DNA of 64,000 nucleotides, taken from assembly GCF_013348805.1 (NCBI RefSeq), contig NZ_CP054690.1, positions 3,658,001 through 3,722,000 on the forward strand, written 5' to 3'. Position 1 is the stretch's first letter; each line of letters opens with the position of its first letter. The stretch is from Rhodococcus sp. W8901 (GTDB lineage: Bacteria; Actinomycetota; Actinomycetes; Mycobacteriales; Mycobacteriaceae). The translations under genes were made by a program, and so were the position numbers. A model generated the notes under the pieces. That model was not told where the DNA came from and did no database searches. It was given only the letters and a program-made list of their open reading frames with translations. Shown here piece by piece: positions 8,357-17,302 of this stretch.

Positions 8357-8434
8357 TCAGCGGGTGAAGTACCAGGCGATGACGACCAGGACGATCAGCG
8401 CGATCAGCGCCAAGGTCACGCGTGAGCGCGGCAT
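8357..8434 (-). CDS. 25-residue single-span membrane micropeptide
   Basis: Its ATG overlaps the stop of the 74-codon gene as TGATG, so translation should be coupled. The sequence starts MPRSR and continues as one hydrophobic helix of about 15 residues (LALIALIVLVVIAWY) ending in FTR: a basic N-terminus with a single span. I know no family for it. Its position between two sulfate-binding protein genes hints at a link to the importer, but there is no direct evidence; it could equally be a relic. Confidence 0.5.
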   Translation of the reverse strand: MPRSRVTLALIALIVLVVIAWYFTR

Positions 8435-8658
8435 CAGGAACCCTCCACCTTCGTGTGTGCGTCCACCCGGACGTCGGAATCGGCCGGATCGGGGCGACCG
8501 ACCGCCGCGAACAGCGCGGACAGCACGCGGTCGAGCGCCCAGGCGATCCCGAAGCAGGCAGGAATCATCACCACGATCACCAGGACGACCTGGGGGATGA
8601 ACGGCAGGCCGGCGACCCACAGTTCGGCGCCGTCCCACCAGTTCGCGAGTTGATCCAC
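8434..8658 (-). CDS. 74-residue small membrane protein, unrecognised
   Basis: Starts at GTG 8658 with MDQLANWWDG; a TAGGGT box 6 nt upstream (8665-8670) suggests a leaderless transcript independent of sbp copy 2, from which it is separated by a strong terminator. One hydrophobic segment spans about residues 20-46 (PFIPQVVLVIVVMIPACFG), followed by an acidic, polar C-terminus ending TKVEGS. It is followed directly by the coupled 25-residue micropeptide. No characterised homologue comes to mind; an accessory role near the sulfate importer is guesswork from context. Confidence 0.65.
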   Translation of the reverse strand: MDQLANWWDGAELWVAGLPFIPQVVLVIVVMIPACFGIAWALDRVLSALFAAVGRPDPADSDVRVDAHTKVEGS

Positions 8659-8683
8659 CCGACCACCCTAGCCGCTGACGAAA

Positions 8684-8726
8684 CGGTGACCGAACACGGC
8701 GCATCAGTCGCCATGTTCGGTCACCG
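8684..8726. terminator. Strong terminator after sbp copy 2
   Basis: 13-bp perfect stem CGGTGACCGAACA/TGTTCGGTCACCG (8684-8696 with 8714-8726), one mismatch, then an inner GGCG/CGCC and a 7-nt loop. It isolates sbp copy 2 from the small membrane genes downstream. Confidence 0.8.
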
Positions 8727-8750
8727 GCGGCACGGGAACCCGCGCGGTCC

Positions 8751-9782
8751 CTACTTCGTCGCGTTCTCGTAGATGACGGCGATACTGCCCGTCCCCTGCT
8801 TGAAGAGTTCCGCGTCGACGGCGGACCAGCCGCCCAGGTCCGCGATGGTCCACAACTGCTGCGGCTGCGGGAAGTCAGCCGCGAACTCCTTCGCGACAGC
8901 CGGATCGACAGGCCGGAAACCGGCCTCCGCCCACAGCTTCTGCGCCTCCGACGTGTACAGGTAGTCACGGAAGGCGGTCGCCTGGGCAATGTTCGGACTG
9001 TTCGAGATCACCGCCACCGGGTTCTCGATCTTGAAGGTGGTCGGCGGGGTCACGTGCTCGACCGGATCACCGTTCCGTTCGGTGAAGAGCGCCTCGTTCT
9101 CGTAGCTGAGCAGCACGTCACCGGTCCCCTGCAGGAACGTCTCGGTGGCCTCGCGCCCCGACTTCGGCTGCACCTTGACGTGCTCGCCGACCAGCTTGCC
9201 GAGGTAGTCGAGACCGGCCTGCGGGTTCTTGCCACCGTCACTCTTCGCGGCATAGGGGGCCAACAGATTCCACTTCGCCGAGCCGGAGCTGAACGGGTTC
9301 GGGGTCACGACCTCGATGCCGGGCCGGAGCAGGTCGTCCCAGTCCTGGATGTTCTTCGGGTTGCCCTCACGGACGACGATCGTCACGACCGACCCGAACG
9401 GAATCCCCTTGTAGGCGTCGTTGTTCCAGTCCTCGTCGACGAGGCCGGCATCGACGAGGCGGGTGATGTCGGGTTCGACCGAGAAGTTCACGAAGTCGGC
9501 CTGCGCGCCGTCCTTGACCTTCCGCGACTGGTCACCCGAGGCCCCGTAGGACGGGTTGAATCGCACCCCCTTGCCCTCCTCGGTCTCGGCAAATGCGGCG
9601 GTGACCTTGTCGAATCCCGGCTTGGGAACCGCGTATGCGAACAAATTGATCGTGCCGCCGCTGCCGTCGGCGCCGGTATCGGCGCCACCGACGACGTCAC
9701 TCGAGCCGCCGCCGCACGCGGTCAGCGCGACTGCGCCGATCGCGGCGAGTGCGGTCAGGAACGAACGGGAACGGTGCCTCAT
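8751..9782 (-). CDS. Sulfate-binding lipoprotein, copy 2
   Basis: Paralogue of the operon copy at 6974-8005 with the same length (343) and the same blocks: lipobox LTAC (Cys near residue 22), VRFNPSYGASGDQSRKV, PNPFSSGSAKWNLLAPYAA and GTGDVLLSYENEA. The start ATG 9782 has a GGAAGG site 6-9 nt upstream; an in-frame upstream extension is mere leader read-through. It appears monocistronic: its own Cys-Cys leader lies 249 nt upstream and a strong terminator follows. The duplication therefore includes the regulatory leader. It may deliver to the same CysTWA permease with different affinity or oxyanion preference; that is inference. Confidence 0.94.
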   Translation of the reverse strand: MRHRSRSFLTALAAIGAVALTACGGGSSDVVGGADTGADGSGGTINLFAYAVPKPGFDKVTAAFAETEEGKGVRFNPSYGASGDQSRKVKDGAQADFVNFSVEPDITRLVDAGLVDEDWNNDAYKGIPFGSVVTIVVREGNPKNIQDWDDLLRPGIEVVTPNPFSSGSAKWNLLAPYAAKSDGGKNPQAGLDYLGKLVGEHVKVQPKSGREATETFLQGTGDVLLSYENEALFTERNGDPVEHVTPPTTFKIENPVAVISNSPNIAQATAFRDYLYTSEAQKLWAEAGFRPVDPAVAKEFAADFPQPQQLWTIADLGGWSAVDAELFKQGTGSIAVIYENATK

Positions 9783-9832
9783 GGATTGCCTTCCTACCAG
9801 GCTCACAGGTGCTGTGGATGCCGTACGAGAAC

Positions 9833-9854
9833 CGACCCGGCACATGCCGGGTCG
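9833..9854 (-). promoter_or_regulatory. Hairpin ahead of sbp copy 2, attenuator/terminator candidate
   Basis: Inverted repeat CGACCCGGCA/TGCCGGGTCG, 10 bp each side with a 2-nt centre, 51 nt upstream of the sbp copy-2 start. In practice it would fold as an 8-bp stem with a small loop. No matching structure lies at the same place in copy 1. Confidence 0.45.
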
Positions 9855-9944
9855 AGAAGAGCGGAACGGAAAACGGAACACTGAAGTCGGAACTCGGACA
9901 GATGTCCTGGAGTTGACGGCGTTCGGCACGAGCCGCGCACGGGA

Positions 9945-9969
9945 AGTTCCCCGCGACCGGCGGGGAACT
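9945..9969 (-). promoter_or_regulatory. Second hairpin in the sbp copy-2 leader
   Basis: 9-bp perfect stem AGTTCCCCG/CGGGGAACT with a 7-nt loop, 62 nt downstream of the leader-2 stop codon. It is a candidate for the alternative structure of an attenuator. A longer-range pairing is also possible between 9918-9925 and 10014-10021 (GGCGTTCG/CGAACGCC), which would enclose this hairpin. Confidence 0.4.
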
Positions 9970-10031
9970 GGGGTTACGACAGAGGTGCGGTCGAGACCGG
10001 ATCTACGCGCAAGCGAACGCCGAGACCCGCA

Positions 10032-10121
10032 TCAGCAACAGTGAATATCCGCAACTGCAAGCCCGCCGACGGCAATCAACGCCAGTTCATGGCGGATGCG
10101 GTGAGCGGCGGCAGCAGACAC
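10032..10121 (-). CDS. Leader peptide 2 ending Cys-Cys-stop, upstream of sbp copy 2
   Basis: A 29-codon ORF from GTG 10121 to TGT-TGC-TGA, homologous over its whole length to leader 1. It keeps HELALIAVG, LAVADI and the terminal CC, while the second codon block changed from VVV to AAA and residues 8, 9, 20 and 27 are substituted. Codon 29 is TGC here and TGT in copy 1. TATCGT (10129-10134) lies 7 nt before the GTG, again predicting a leaderless mRNA. It presumably senses cysteinyl-tRNA and controls sbp copy 2. The divergent GH15 gene begins about 130 bp away on the other strand. Confidence 0.8.
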   Translation of the reverse strand: MSAAAAHRIRHELALIAVGGLAVADIHCC

Positions 10122-10128
10122 GTCGCCG

Positions 10129-10134
10129 ACGATA
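10129..10134 (-). promoter_or_regulatory. -10 box of leader 2 / sbp copy 2
   Basis: TATCGT on the minus strand, preceded by CTGC as in copy 1, with a 7-nt gap to the leader-2 GTG. Confidence 0.6.
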
Positions 10135-10249
10135 GCAGACGTCCGTCCGTAATCGAACAGTCGGAACGATGCCGAAGAACCCGAACAACCCTGCCGGAGA
10201 CCTCCGCCGAACTGTGGACGCTGACCGACGCACGGTCGATGATGAGGGG

Positions 10250-12220
10250 ATGACGTCGCAGGCCGAGCAGTCCGTGACCACGCCGATCAGAGATTCCGAC
10301 GAGGTCGCACCGAGGCGTCGCAGCGTCTTCCCGCCGATCGACGACTACGCCTTCCTCTCCGACTGCGAGACGAACTGCCTCGTCGCACGCAACGGCGCGG
10401 TCGAGTGGATGTGCGTCCCGCGCCCCGACTCCCCCAGTGTGTTCGGCGCGATCCTCGACCGTAGCGCCGGACACTTCCAGATCGGACCGTACGGCCAGAA
10501 CGTGCCGTCTGCGCGGCGCTACCTGCCGGGTGGGCTGATCCTCGAGACCACGTGGCAGACCCAGACCGGCTGGCTGATCGTGCGTGACGCACTCGTGATG
10601 GGCCCGTGGCACGCCAACGAACAGCGCTCCCCCACGCGCCGTCGGACACCGTCGGACTGGGACGCCGAACACATCCTGTTGCGGACCGTCAAGTGCGTGA
10701 GCGGCACCGTCGAGTTGGAGATGAGTTGTGAGCCGGCGTTCGACTACCACCGCGCCCCGGCGCACTGGGAGTACACCGGAAACGTGTACGAGGAGGCCAC
10801 CGCCACGTGCCGCACCGCCTCCCCGGGCGAGCAGCCGACGCTGCGGCTGACGTCGAATCTGCGGCTCGGACTCGAGGGGCGCGAGGCCCGCGCGCGCACC
10901 CGCATGGTGGAGGGCGACAACGCGTTCGTGGCCTTGTCGTGGTCGGAGCCGACGGCCCCGCAGACCTTCGAGGAAGCCGCCGACAAGATGTGGCAGACCA
11001 CCGAGTGCTGGAGACAATGGGTGACGATCGGGCGTTTCCCCGACCATCCGTGGCGGAGCCACCTGCAGAGCAGCGCACTGACTCTCAAGGGCCTGACCTA
11101 CGCACCGACCGGCGCCCTGCTCGCCGCACCCACCACGTCACTGCCGGAAACCCCCGGTGGCGAACGTAACTGGGACTACCGGTACGCATGGGTGCGGGAT
11201 TCGACGTTCGCGCTCTGGGGCCTCTACACCCTCGGGCTCGATCGTGAAGCCAACGACTTCTTCTCGTTCATCTTCGACGCTGCGCAGTCGGACGACGGCG
11301 ATCCGGCCCCACTGCAGGTGATGTACGGCGTCGGCGGCGAGCACACCCTCGTCGAAGAGGAGCTCAGTCACCTGAAGGGATACGACGGGGCCCTGCCGGT
11401 GCGGGTCGGCAACGACGCCTACAACCAGAACCAGCACGACATCTGGGGAACCCTGCTCGACTCGGTGTACCTGCACGTCCGGTCCCGCGACCAGGTCCCC
11501 GAGACGTTGTGGCCGCTGCTCGAGCGGCAGGTCCAGGAGGTCATCGAACACTGGCGTGAGCCGGACCGCGGGATCTGGGAGGTGCGCGGCGAGCCGCAGC
11601 ACTTCACATCGTCGAAGATCATGTGCTGGGTGGCGCTCGACCGCGGCGTCAAGCTCGCCAACCTGCACGGCGAGAAGGCCTACGCGGCGCAGTGGTCCGA
11701 GATCGCCGACGAAGTCAAGGCCGACATCCTCGAGCACGGCGTCGACGAACGCGGGGTATTCACGCAGCGCTACGGGCACCCGTCCCTCGACGCCTCACTG
11801 CTGCTGGCACCACTGCTGCGGTTCCTGCCCGCCGACGACCCCCGGATCCGGGCGACGGTCCTGGCGATCGCGGACGAACTCACCGAGGACGGACTCGTGC
11901 TCCGCTACCGCGTCGAGTCCACCGACGACGGCCTGTCCGGCAAGGAGGGCACGTTCACGATCTGCTCGTTCCTGCTCGTGTCCGCGCTCGTCGAGATCGG
12001 GGAGGTGCAGCGGGCCAGGGACCTGTGTGAACGGCTGCTTTCGTTCGCGAGCCCGCTCAAGCTCTACGGCGAGGAGATCGACCCCAAGAGTGGCCGACAC
12101 CTGGGCAACTTCCCGCAGGCGTTCACCCACCTGGCCCTCATCAATGCCGTCGTCCACGTCATCCGCGCCGAGGAAACCGGCCACACCGGGACGTTCCAGC
12201 CCGCGCACGGCCCTTCGTGA
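10250..12220 (+). CDS. Glycoside hydrolase family 15 protein, probable trehalase
   Basis: A 656-residue GH15 protein with the N-terminal beta-sandwich domain (IDDYAFLSDCETNCLVARNGAVEWMCVPR) and an (alpha/alpha)6 catalytic domain. The conserved RNWDYRYAWVRDSTFALWGL block carries substrate-binding residues and GYDGALPVRVGNDAYNQNQHDIWG continues the active site; acidic residues in EPDRGIWEVRG and GTFTICSFLLVSALVEIG flank the catalytic glutamates. In mycobacteria the syntenic GH15 protein beside the sulfate transporter is a trehalase splitting trehalose to glucose, so I favour that over glucoamylase. I chose ATG 10250; ATG 10169, in the same frame, would add 27 polar residues. Confidence 0.88.
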   Translation: MTSQAEQSVTTPIRDSDEVAPRRRSVFPPIDDYAFLSDCETNCLVARNGAVEWMCVPRPDSPSVFGAILDRSAGHFQIGPYGQNVPSARRYLPGGLILETTWQTQTGWLIVRDALVMGPWHANEQRSPTRRRTPSDWDAEHILLRTVKCVSGTVELEMSCEPAFDYHRAPAHWEYTGNVYEEATATCRTASPGEQPTLRLTSNLRLGLEGREARARTRMVEGDNAFVALSWSEPTAPQTFEEAADKMWQTTECWRQWVTIGRFPDHPWRSHLQSSALTLKGLTYAPTGALLAAPTTSLPETPGGERNWDYRYAWVRDSTFALWGLYTLGLDREANDFFSFIFDAAQSDDGDPAPLQVMYGVGGEHTLVEEELSHLKGYDGALPVRVGNDAYNQNQHDIWGTLLDSVYLHVRSRDQVPETLWPLLERQVQEVIEHWREPDRGIWEVRGEPQHFTSSKIMCWVALDRGVKLANLHGEKAYAAQWSEIADEVKADILEHGVDERGVFTQRYGHPSLDASLLLAPLLRFLPADDPRIRATVLAIADELTEDGLVLRYRVESTDDGLSGKEGTFTICSFLLVSALVEIGEVQRARDLCERLLSFASPLKLYGEEIDPKSGRHLGNFPQAFTHLALINAVVHVIRAEETGHTGTFQPAHGPS

Positions 12221-12269
12221 TCGTTGCGGAACGGCCGCGAATGTCGGTGGCCTGTGTGACGATCGACGC

Positions 12270-12644
12270 ATGCTGGATCACCTCGGAATCCAATGTGCCG
12301 ACCCTGCAGTCGGTGCGGCCTTCTACGACGCGGTGCTCGCTCCGCTCGGCGGTGTTCGAATCAAGGAGTACGGACCCGTCATCGGGTACGGCGTCCCGCC
12401 GCATCCGGACTTCTGGATCAGCCCGCGGGTACCCGCCGACGCCGGGTTCCGCGAGTCGCACATCGCGTTCGTGGCCGAGTCTCGCGCCGCGGTCGACGCG
12501 TTCTTCGCCGCGGCGGTCGAGTCCGGGGCGGAGGTGCTGCACAAGCCGCGTATCTGGCCGGAGTACCACCCGGACTACTACGGCGCGTTCGTGCGCGATC
12601 CCGACGGCAACAACGTCGAGGCGGTCTGCCACCGCCCGGAGTAG
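12270..12644 (+). CDS. VOC (glyoxalase/dioxygenase) family protein
   Basis: A single 124-residue vicinal-oxygen-chelate unit with paired beta-alpha-beta-beta-beta modules: MLDHLGIQCADPAVGAAFYDAVL at the start, HIAFVAESRAAVDAFFAAA in the middle and DYYGAFVRDPDGNNVEAVCH at the end, where His5, His in SHIAF and Glu in NNVEAV are the usual metal ligands. Such one-domain proteins dimerise and may act as lyases, dioxygenases or resistance proteins; the substrate is not predictable. It converges on the nitronate monooxygenase gene with 10 bp between stops. Confidence 0.85.
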   Translation: MLDHLGIQCADPAVGAAFYDAVLAPLGGVRIKEYGPVIGYGVPPHPDFWISPRVPADAGFRESHIAFVAESRAAVDAFFAAAVESGAEVLHKPRIWPEYHPDYYGAFVRDPDGNNVEAVCHRPE

Positions 12645-12654
12645 TTGCGCCGAC

Positions 12655-13587
12655 TCAGAACGTCCGGCGGAGCAGACTCTCCGCGTCGGCCGCGATCGCG
12701 CGCACCACATCGCCCGCCGGTCGTTCCGACGTCACGAGCCCGGCCGCCTCCCCCGCGTACACAACACCCTGATTGCTGTCCGCCGGATCGTAAGCGGCGG
12801 CGAGGGTTTCGTTGTCCGCACCCTTAGCGTGCCACTTCGCGGTGTAGTCGTTGGACAGCGCGCGACCACCCCAGCGGGCCGGCCACGGCTGATCGCGGGC
12901 CTGGTCGAAGATCGACGTGTAGACGGTGTCGGCGCTGCCGGCCTCGATCAGCTTCCTCCGCGCATACTCCGGGCCGATCGTCTCGGGGCTCGCGAGCAGA
13001 GCGGTGCCGATCATCGCGCCCACCGCACCTGCGGCGATCACCGCCGCCAGGCCGCGGCCGGTGCCGATGCCGCCGGCCGCGAGTACGGGCAGGCTCGTGG
13101 CGTCGAGTACCTCCTGCAGCAGCGGCAGCGTACCGATCCGTCCGGTGTGCCCGCCGGCCTCGCCGCCCTGCGCGATCACGAGGTCGACGCCCGCCCGCTC
13201 CACCACACGGAGATCCTCGACGGTGTTGACCTGCGAGACCGCCAATGCGCCGGCTGCGTGCACCCGGTCGACGTAGGGTGCCGGATCACCGAACGACAGC
13301 GACACGACACGCGGCTTCTCGGCGAGCGCCGCCTCGAGCAGCGAGTCGTCGGCGTCGAGCGACCACGTCATGAGGCCGATGCCGAGTGGCCCGCCACCGA
13401 TCTCGCGGGCGACCGCCGACTCCGCCGCGATCCACTCCGGCGTCGAATAGCGCGCCGCACCGAGCAGCCCCAGCCCGCCCGCCCGAGTGACCTGACCGGC
13501 CAGTTCGCCGCCGGCCCGTCCGCCCATCGGGGCACCGAAGATCGGCACCTCCAGCCCGAGCTCACGGGTCAACCAGGTGCCGATCAT
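12655..13587 (-). CDS. Nitronate monooxygenase / FMN-dependent TIM-barrel oxidoreductase
   Basis: A 310-residue member of the 2-nitropropane dioxygenase-like family that uses FMN to oxidise alkyl nitronates; some relatives are enoyl-reductase-like. It has the N-terminal PIFGAPMGG FMN motif, VIAQGGEAGGHTGR with the glycine-rich phosphate-binding turn and the catalytic-type His, and LAAGGIGTGRGLAAVIAAGAVGAMIGT. Its ATG lies 11 nt after the lepA stop with GGAGGGG close before it, so it is co-transcribed with lepA. Physiological substrate unknown. Confidence 0.87.
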   Translation of the reverse strand: MIGTWLTRELGLEVPIFGAPMGGRAGGELAGQVTRAGGLGLLGAARYSTPEWIAAESAVAREIGGGPLGIGLMTWSLDADDSLLEAALAEKPRVVSLSFGDPAPYVDRVHAAGALAVSQVNTVEDLRVVERAGVDLVIAQGGEAGGHTGRIGTLPLLQEVLDATSLPVLAAGGIGTGRGLAAVIAAGAVGAMIGTALLASPETIGPEYARRKLIEAGSADTVYTSIFDQARDQPWPARWGGRALSNDYTAKWHAKGADNETLAAAYDPADSNQGVVYAGEAAGLVTSERPAGDVVRAIAADAESLLRRTF

Positions 13588-13598
13588 CGCGTCCCCTC

Positions 13599-15461
<1,863 letters not shown>

Positions 15462-15489
15462 GCCCTATTCCCTCGTCTCACTCGCGCAC

Positions 15490-15741
15490 CTACATCGACC
15501 CGGTCCGGTTGCCTGTCCCGCACTGGTCCCGCACCAGAACCATATCCACCGCGTCCCGTGCCCGTTCATCATCTCCCGGCCACAGGTGCGCATAGACGTC
15601 CAGTGTGACAGCTGGCGACTTATGTCCTAAATACTGAGCCACCATCGGGACCGACGCACCCGCGAAAATCAGCGTCGACGCGAAGAAGTGCCGGAGGTCG
15701 TGGAAGCTCTTCCCGTCAGGCAGACCGCAGTCCCGGCGCAC
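15490..15741 (-). pseudogene. Tyrosine integrase, C-terminal stump only
   Basis: The 83 readable codons hold the C-terminal catalytic part of a phage-type tyrosine recombinase: HDLRHFFASTLI (box II H-x-x-R), VAQYLGHKSPAVTLDVYAHLWP (second His and the nucleophilic Tyr). The first catalytic Arg and the DNA-binding N-terminal domain are missing; homology stops at about 15741, where a tail-gene fragment begins on the opposite strand, so a deletion joined the two. It points toward the attachment repeat in lepA, the normal place for an integrase. Almost certainly inactive. Confidence 0.85.
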
Positions 15742-16508
15742 GATGACGCGTTGACGGAGAAGGCGGATCTTGGGCCTGATGTGAAGGTTCTGCAGGCGCA
15801 GCTTCCGGTGGTGTCGAAGACGGATGTTGGCCTCGGCCAGGTCGACAACACCAAGGATGCCGACAAGCCGGTGTCTGGCCCGCAGGCTGCTGCTTTGGCT
15901 CCGAAGGAGTCTCCGACGTTTACGGGGACGGTGTCTGTGTGGTCTGTGAAGTTCACGTCTGGCGCTGTTGCGGGTCGGGTGTGGACGGCGTCGGCGGCGG
16001 ATGGGTCTGGGTCGTGGCAGGCTGTGGCGTCGGGTGCGCCGGGCGTGGTGGTGAACGGCAACCGTGGCAATCCGCCGACAGGGACTACCGCGACAGGTGA
16101 TGGCTCGATCGCGATCGGACGCAACGCGGCAATGACGTCCCCGTCAGGAACGGGCCATGTGGTGATTGGATCCGGGGCAACGGTGACTGTTCCCGTCATA
16201 GGGAACGGCTCTGTCGCGATTCGACTCAACTCATCTGCGGGAGCCACCGCGGCAGCAGTCGGCTGCTCTGCTCAGGCGGCAGACAATGCCACTGCTGTCG
16301 GATATACGGCAAAAGCGACCGGAACCTACGACACCGCTTTCGGCTTCAGCACCACCGCCAGTGGCGGGTTCGGCGTGGCTCTTGGGCGGAATGCCGCAAC
16401 GTCTGGCGGCCAGAATGGCACGGCCATTGGATCTGGCGCGAAGTCGACCCACGCGAACTGGTCGTGAAGATCGGCGGCACCGACATCGTCATCGCAACCC
16501 AGCCATAG
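15742..16508 (+). pseudogene. Phage tail-fibre-like protein, 5'-truncated and frameshifted near the end
   Basis: From about 15750 the frame resembles the C-terminal half of actinophage tail or minor tail proteins: KTDVGLGQVDNTKDADKPVS, SPTFTGTVS, then head-repeat units of the trimeric adhesin kind (IAIGRNAAM, TAVGYTAKATGTYDTAFGF, VALGRNAAT, AIGSGAK). The N-terminal half is absent and the fragment abuts the integrase stump. The frame stops at 16467 after THANWS, but one base earlier in phase the sequence continues ELVVKIGGTDIVIATQP to a TAG at 16508, a normal tail-fibre ending, so a one-base deletion near 16450 broke it. Codon use is visibly richer in T than in the host genes. Confidence 0.75.
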
Positions 16509-16515
16509 GAGCACC

Positions 16516-16719
16516 ATGCAAATCACCTTCGAACTACCCGACGAACACATGCCCCGCGCATACCGAGTCGCCTGCTACAGCCTCAGTGGACACGATCCCG
16601 ACACCTGCGCTGTGCACCTGCAACGATTCGCACAGAAAATGGCGCTCGAACACGTCGCCTTCACCGAACGCCGGATGGCGGAACAGGAAGCCGTCGATGC
16701 ACTCGAACCACTGGCATGA
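16516..16719 (+). CDS. Small phage-type protein, function unknown
   Basis: A 67-residue soluble protein starting MQITFELPDEHMPRAY, with AGGAGC 4-9 nt before its ATG and only 7 nt after the tail-protein TAG. It contains two Cys (VACYSL, DTCAV) and a long C-terminal helix (FAQKMALEHVAFTERRMAEQEA). It looks like the ORF that commonly follows tail-fibre genes in actinophages, but I do not recognise a family. It ends 1 nt before a strong terminator. Confidence 0.6.
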   Translation: MQITFELPDEHMPRAYRVACYSLSGHDPDTCAVHLQRFAQKMALEHVAFTERRMAEQEAVDALEPLA

Positions 16720-16720
16720 C

Positions 16721-16757
16721 AATGGCCCCCACCCTCACCCGAGGAGTGGGGGCCATT
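16721..16757. terminator. Bidirectional terminator in the phage remnant
   Basis: Perfect 12-bp stem AATGGCCCCCAC/GTGGGGGCCATT (16721-16732 with 16746-16757), 13-nt loop, between two convergent small genes. Confidence 0.88.
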
Positions 16758-16789
16758 TCTGCGTTCACAGGAACGGTTTCGCGTGCCAG

Positions 16790-16903
16790 TCAGCTAGCGG
16801 CGCTCAGTGCACCGGCGATGCCGAGGATAACGAGACCTCCGAAAGCCCAGCTGACAATGCCGGCAATGTTTTCGACCAGCGTGAACTCGGAGAACGAACC
16901 CAT
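16790..16903 (-). CDS. 37-residue single-span membrane peptide
   Basis: Starts at ATG 16903 with an excellent AAGGAG site 7 nt upstream. The peptide begins MGSFSEFTLVENIAG, then carries a glycine-rich hydrophobic helix (IVSWAFGGLVILGIAGAL) and ends SAAS. Size and amphipathic N-terminus resemble small actinobacterial membrane peptides; a holin-like or toxin-like role is possible but unsupported. It is convergent with the phage ORF at 16516 and shares its terminator. It may be element cargo. Confidence 0.6.
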   Translation of the reverse strand: MGSFSEFTLVENIAGIVSWAFGGLVILGIAGALSAAS

Positions 16904-17302
16904 AGCTAACTCCTTCAAGTGATAGTGGCTGTACGGCAAATTCTGCCGGATGCCGAAAAACTAGCCGCTTGTGCTGGCTGTGTCACGTTGTGGTGTGGGG
17001 AGGGTATAGGTGAAATCGGCAAATTGACAGCCTCCCGAAGGTATGGCTGGGCGCCCCACTCAAAGGGGGGTGAGGCGCCCGGGACGGCTGCCGCCGGCTT
17101 CCGGCTTGTATGGCGTGGCGGCGGGTGTTCGAACTGACGGGTTCGTAGCGTGCCGTAGGAGACCGTGGGGGTGGCCCGGAGGCTTCCTGCCACTCGACCG
17201 GCCGGAGAGTTGGCTCTCAGAGGGTTCTGCCTCCCCGCGGTCTCCGTTCGCTGCCTGGCTCGACACAGGAACGTCACTACTTGGTGGTGGCCGGAAGCCG
17301 AA
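16904..17302. other. Non-coding stretch before the IS110 transposase: candidate left end with structured RNA
   Basis: About 400 bases without a convincing gene. IS110-group elements keep a non-coding left end before the transposase that encodes the bridge RNA, and this is where it should lie. I see nested inverted repeats, such as GGGCGCC at 17049-17055 with GGCGCCC at 17074-17080. Exact element ends cannot be fixed because IS110 elements lack terminal inverted repeats. The 5' part must also hold the promoter of the 37-residue peptide. Confidence 0.4.

Noticed and set aside
16716-16922. Plus-strand 68-codon ORF through the small membrane peptide
   Set aside because: It runs across the terminator and antisense to a better-supported minus-strand gene with a strong ribosome-binding site.
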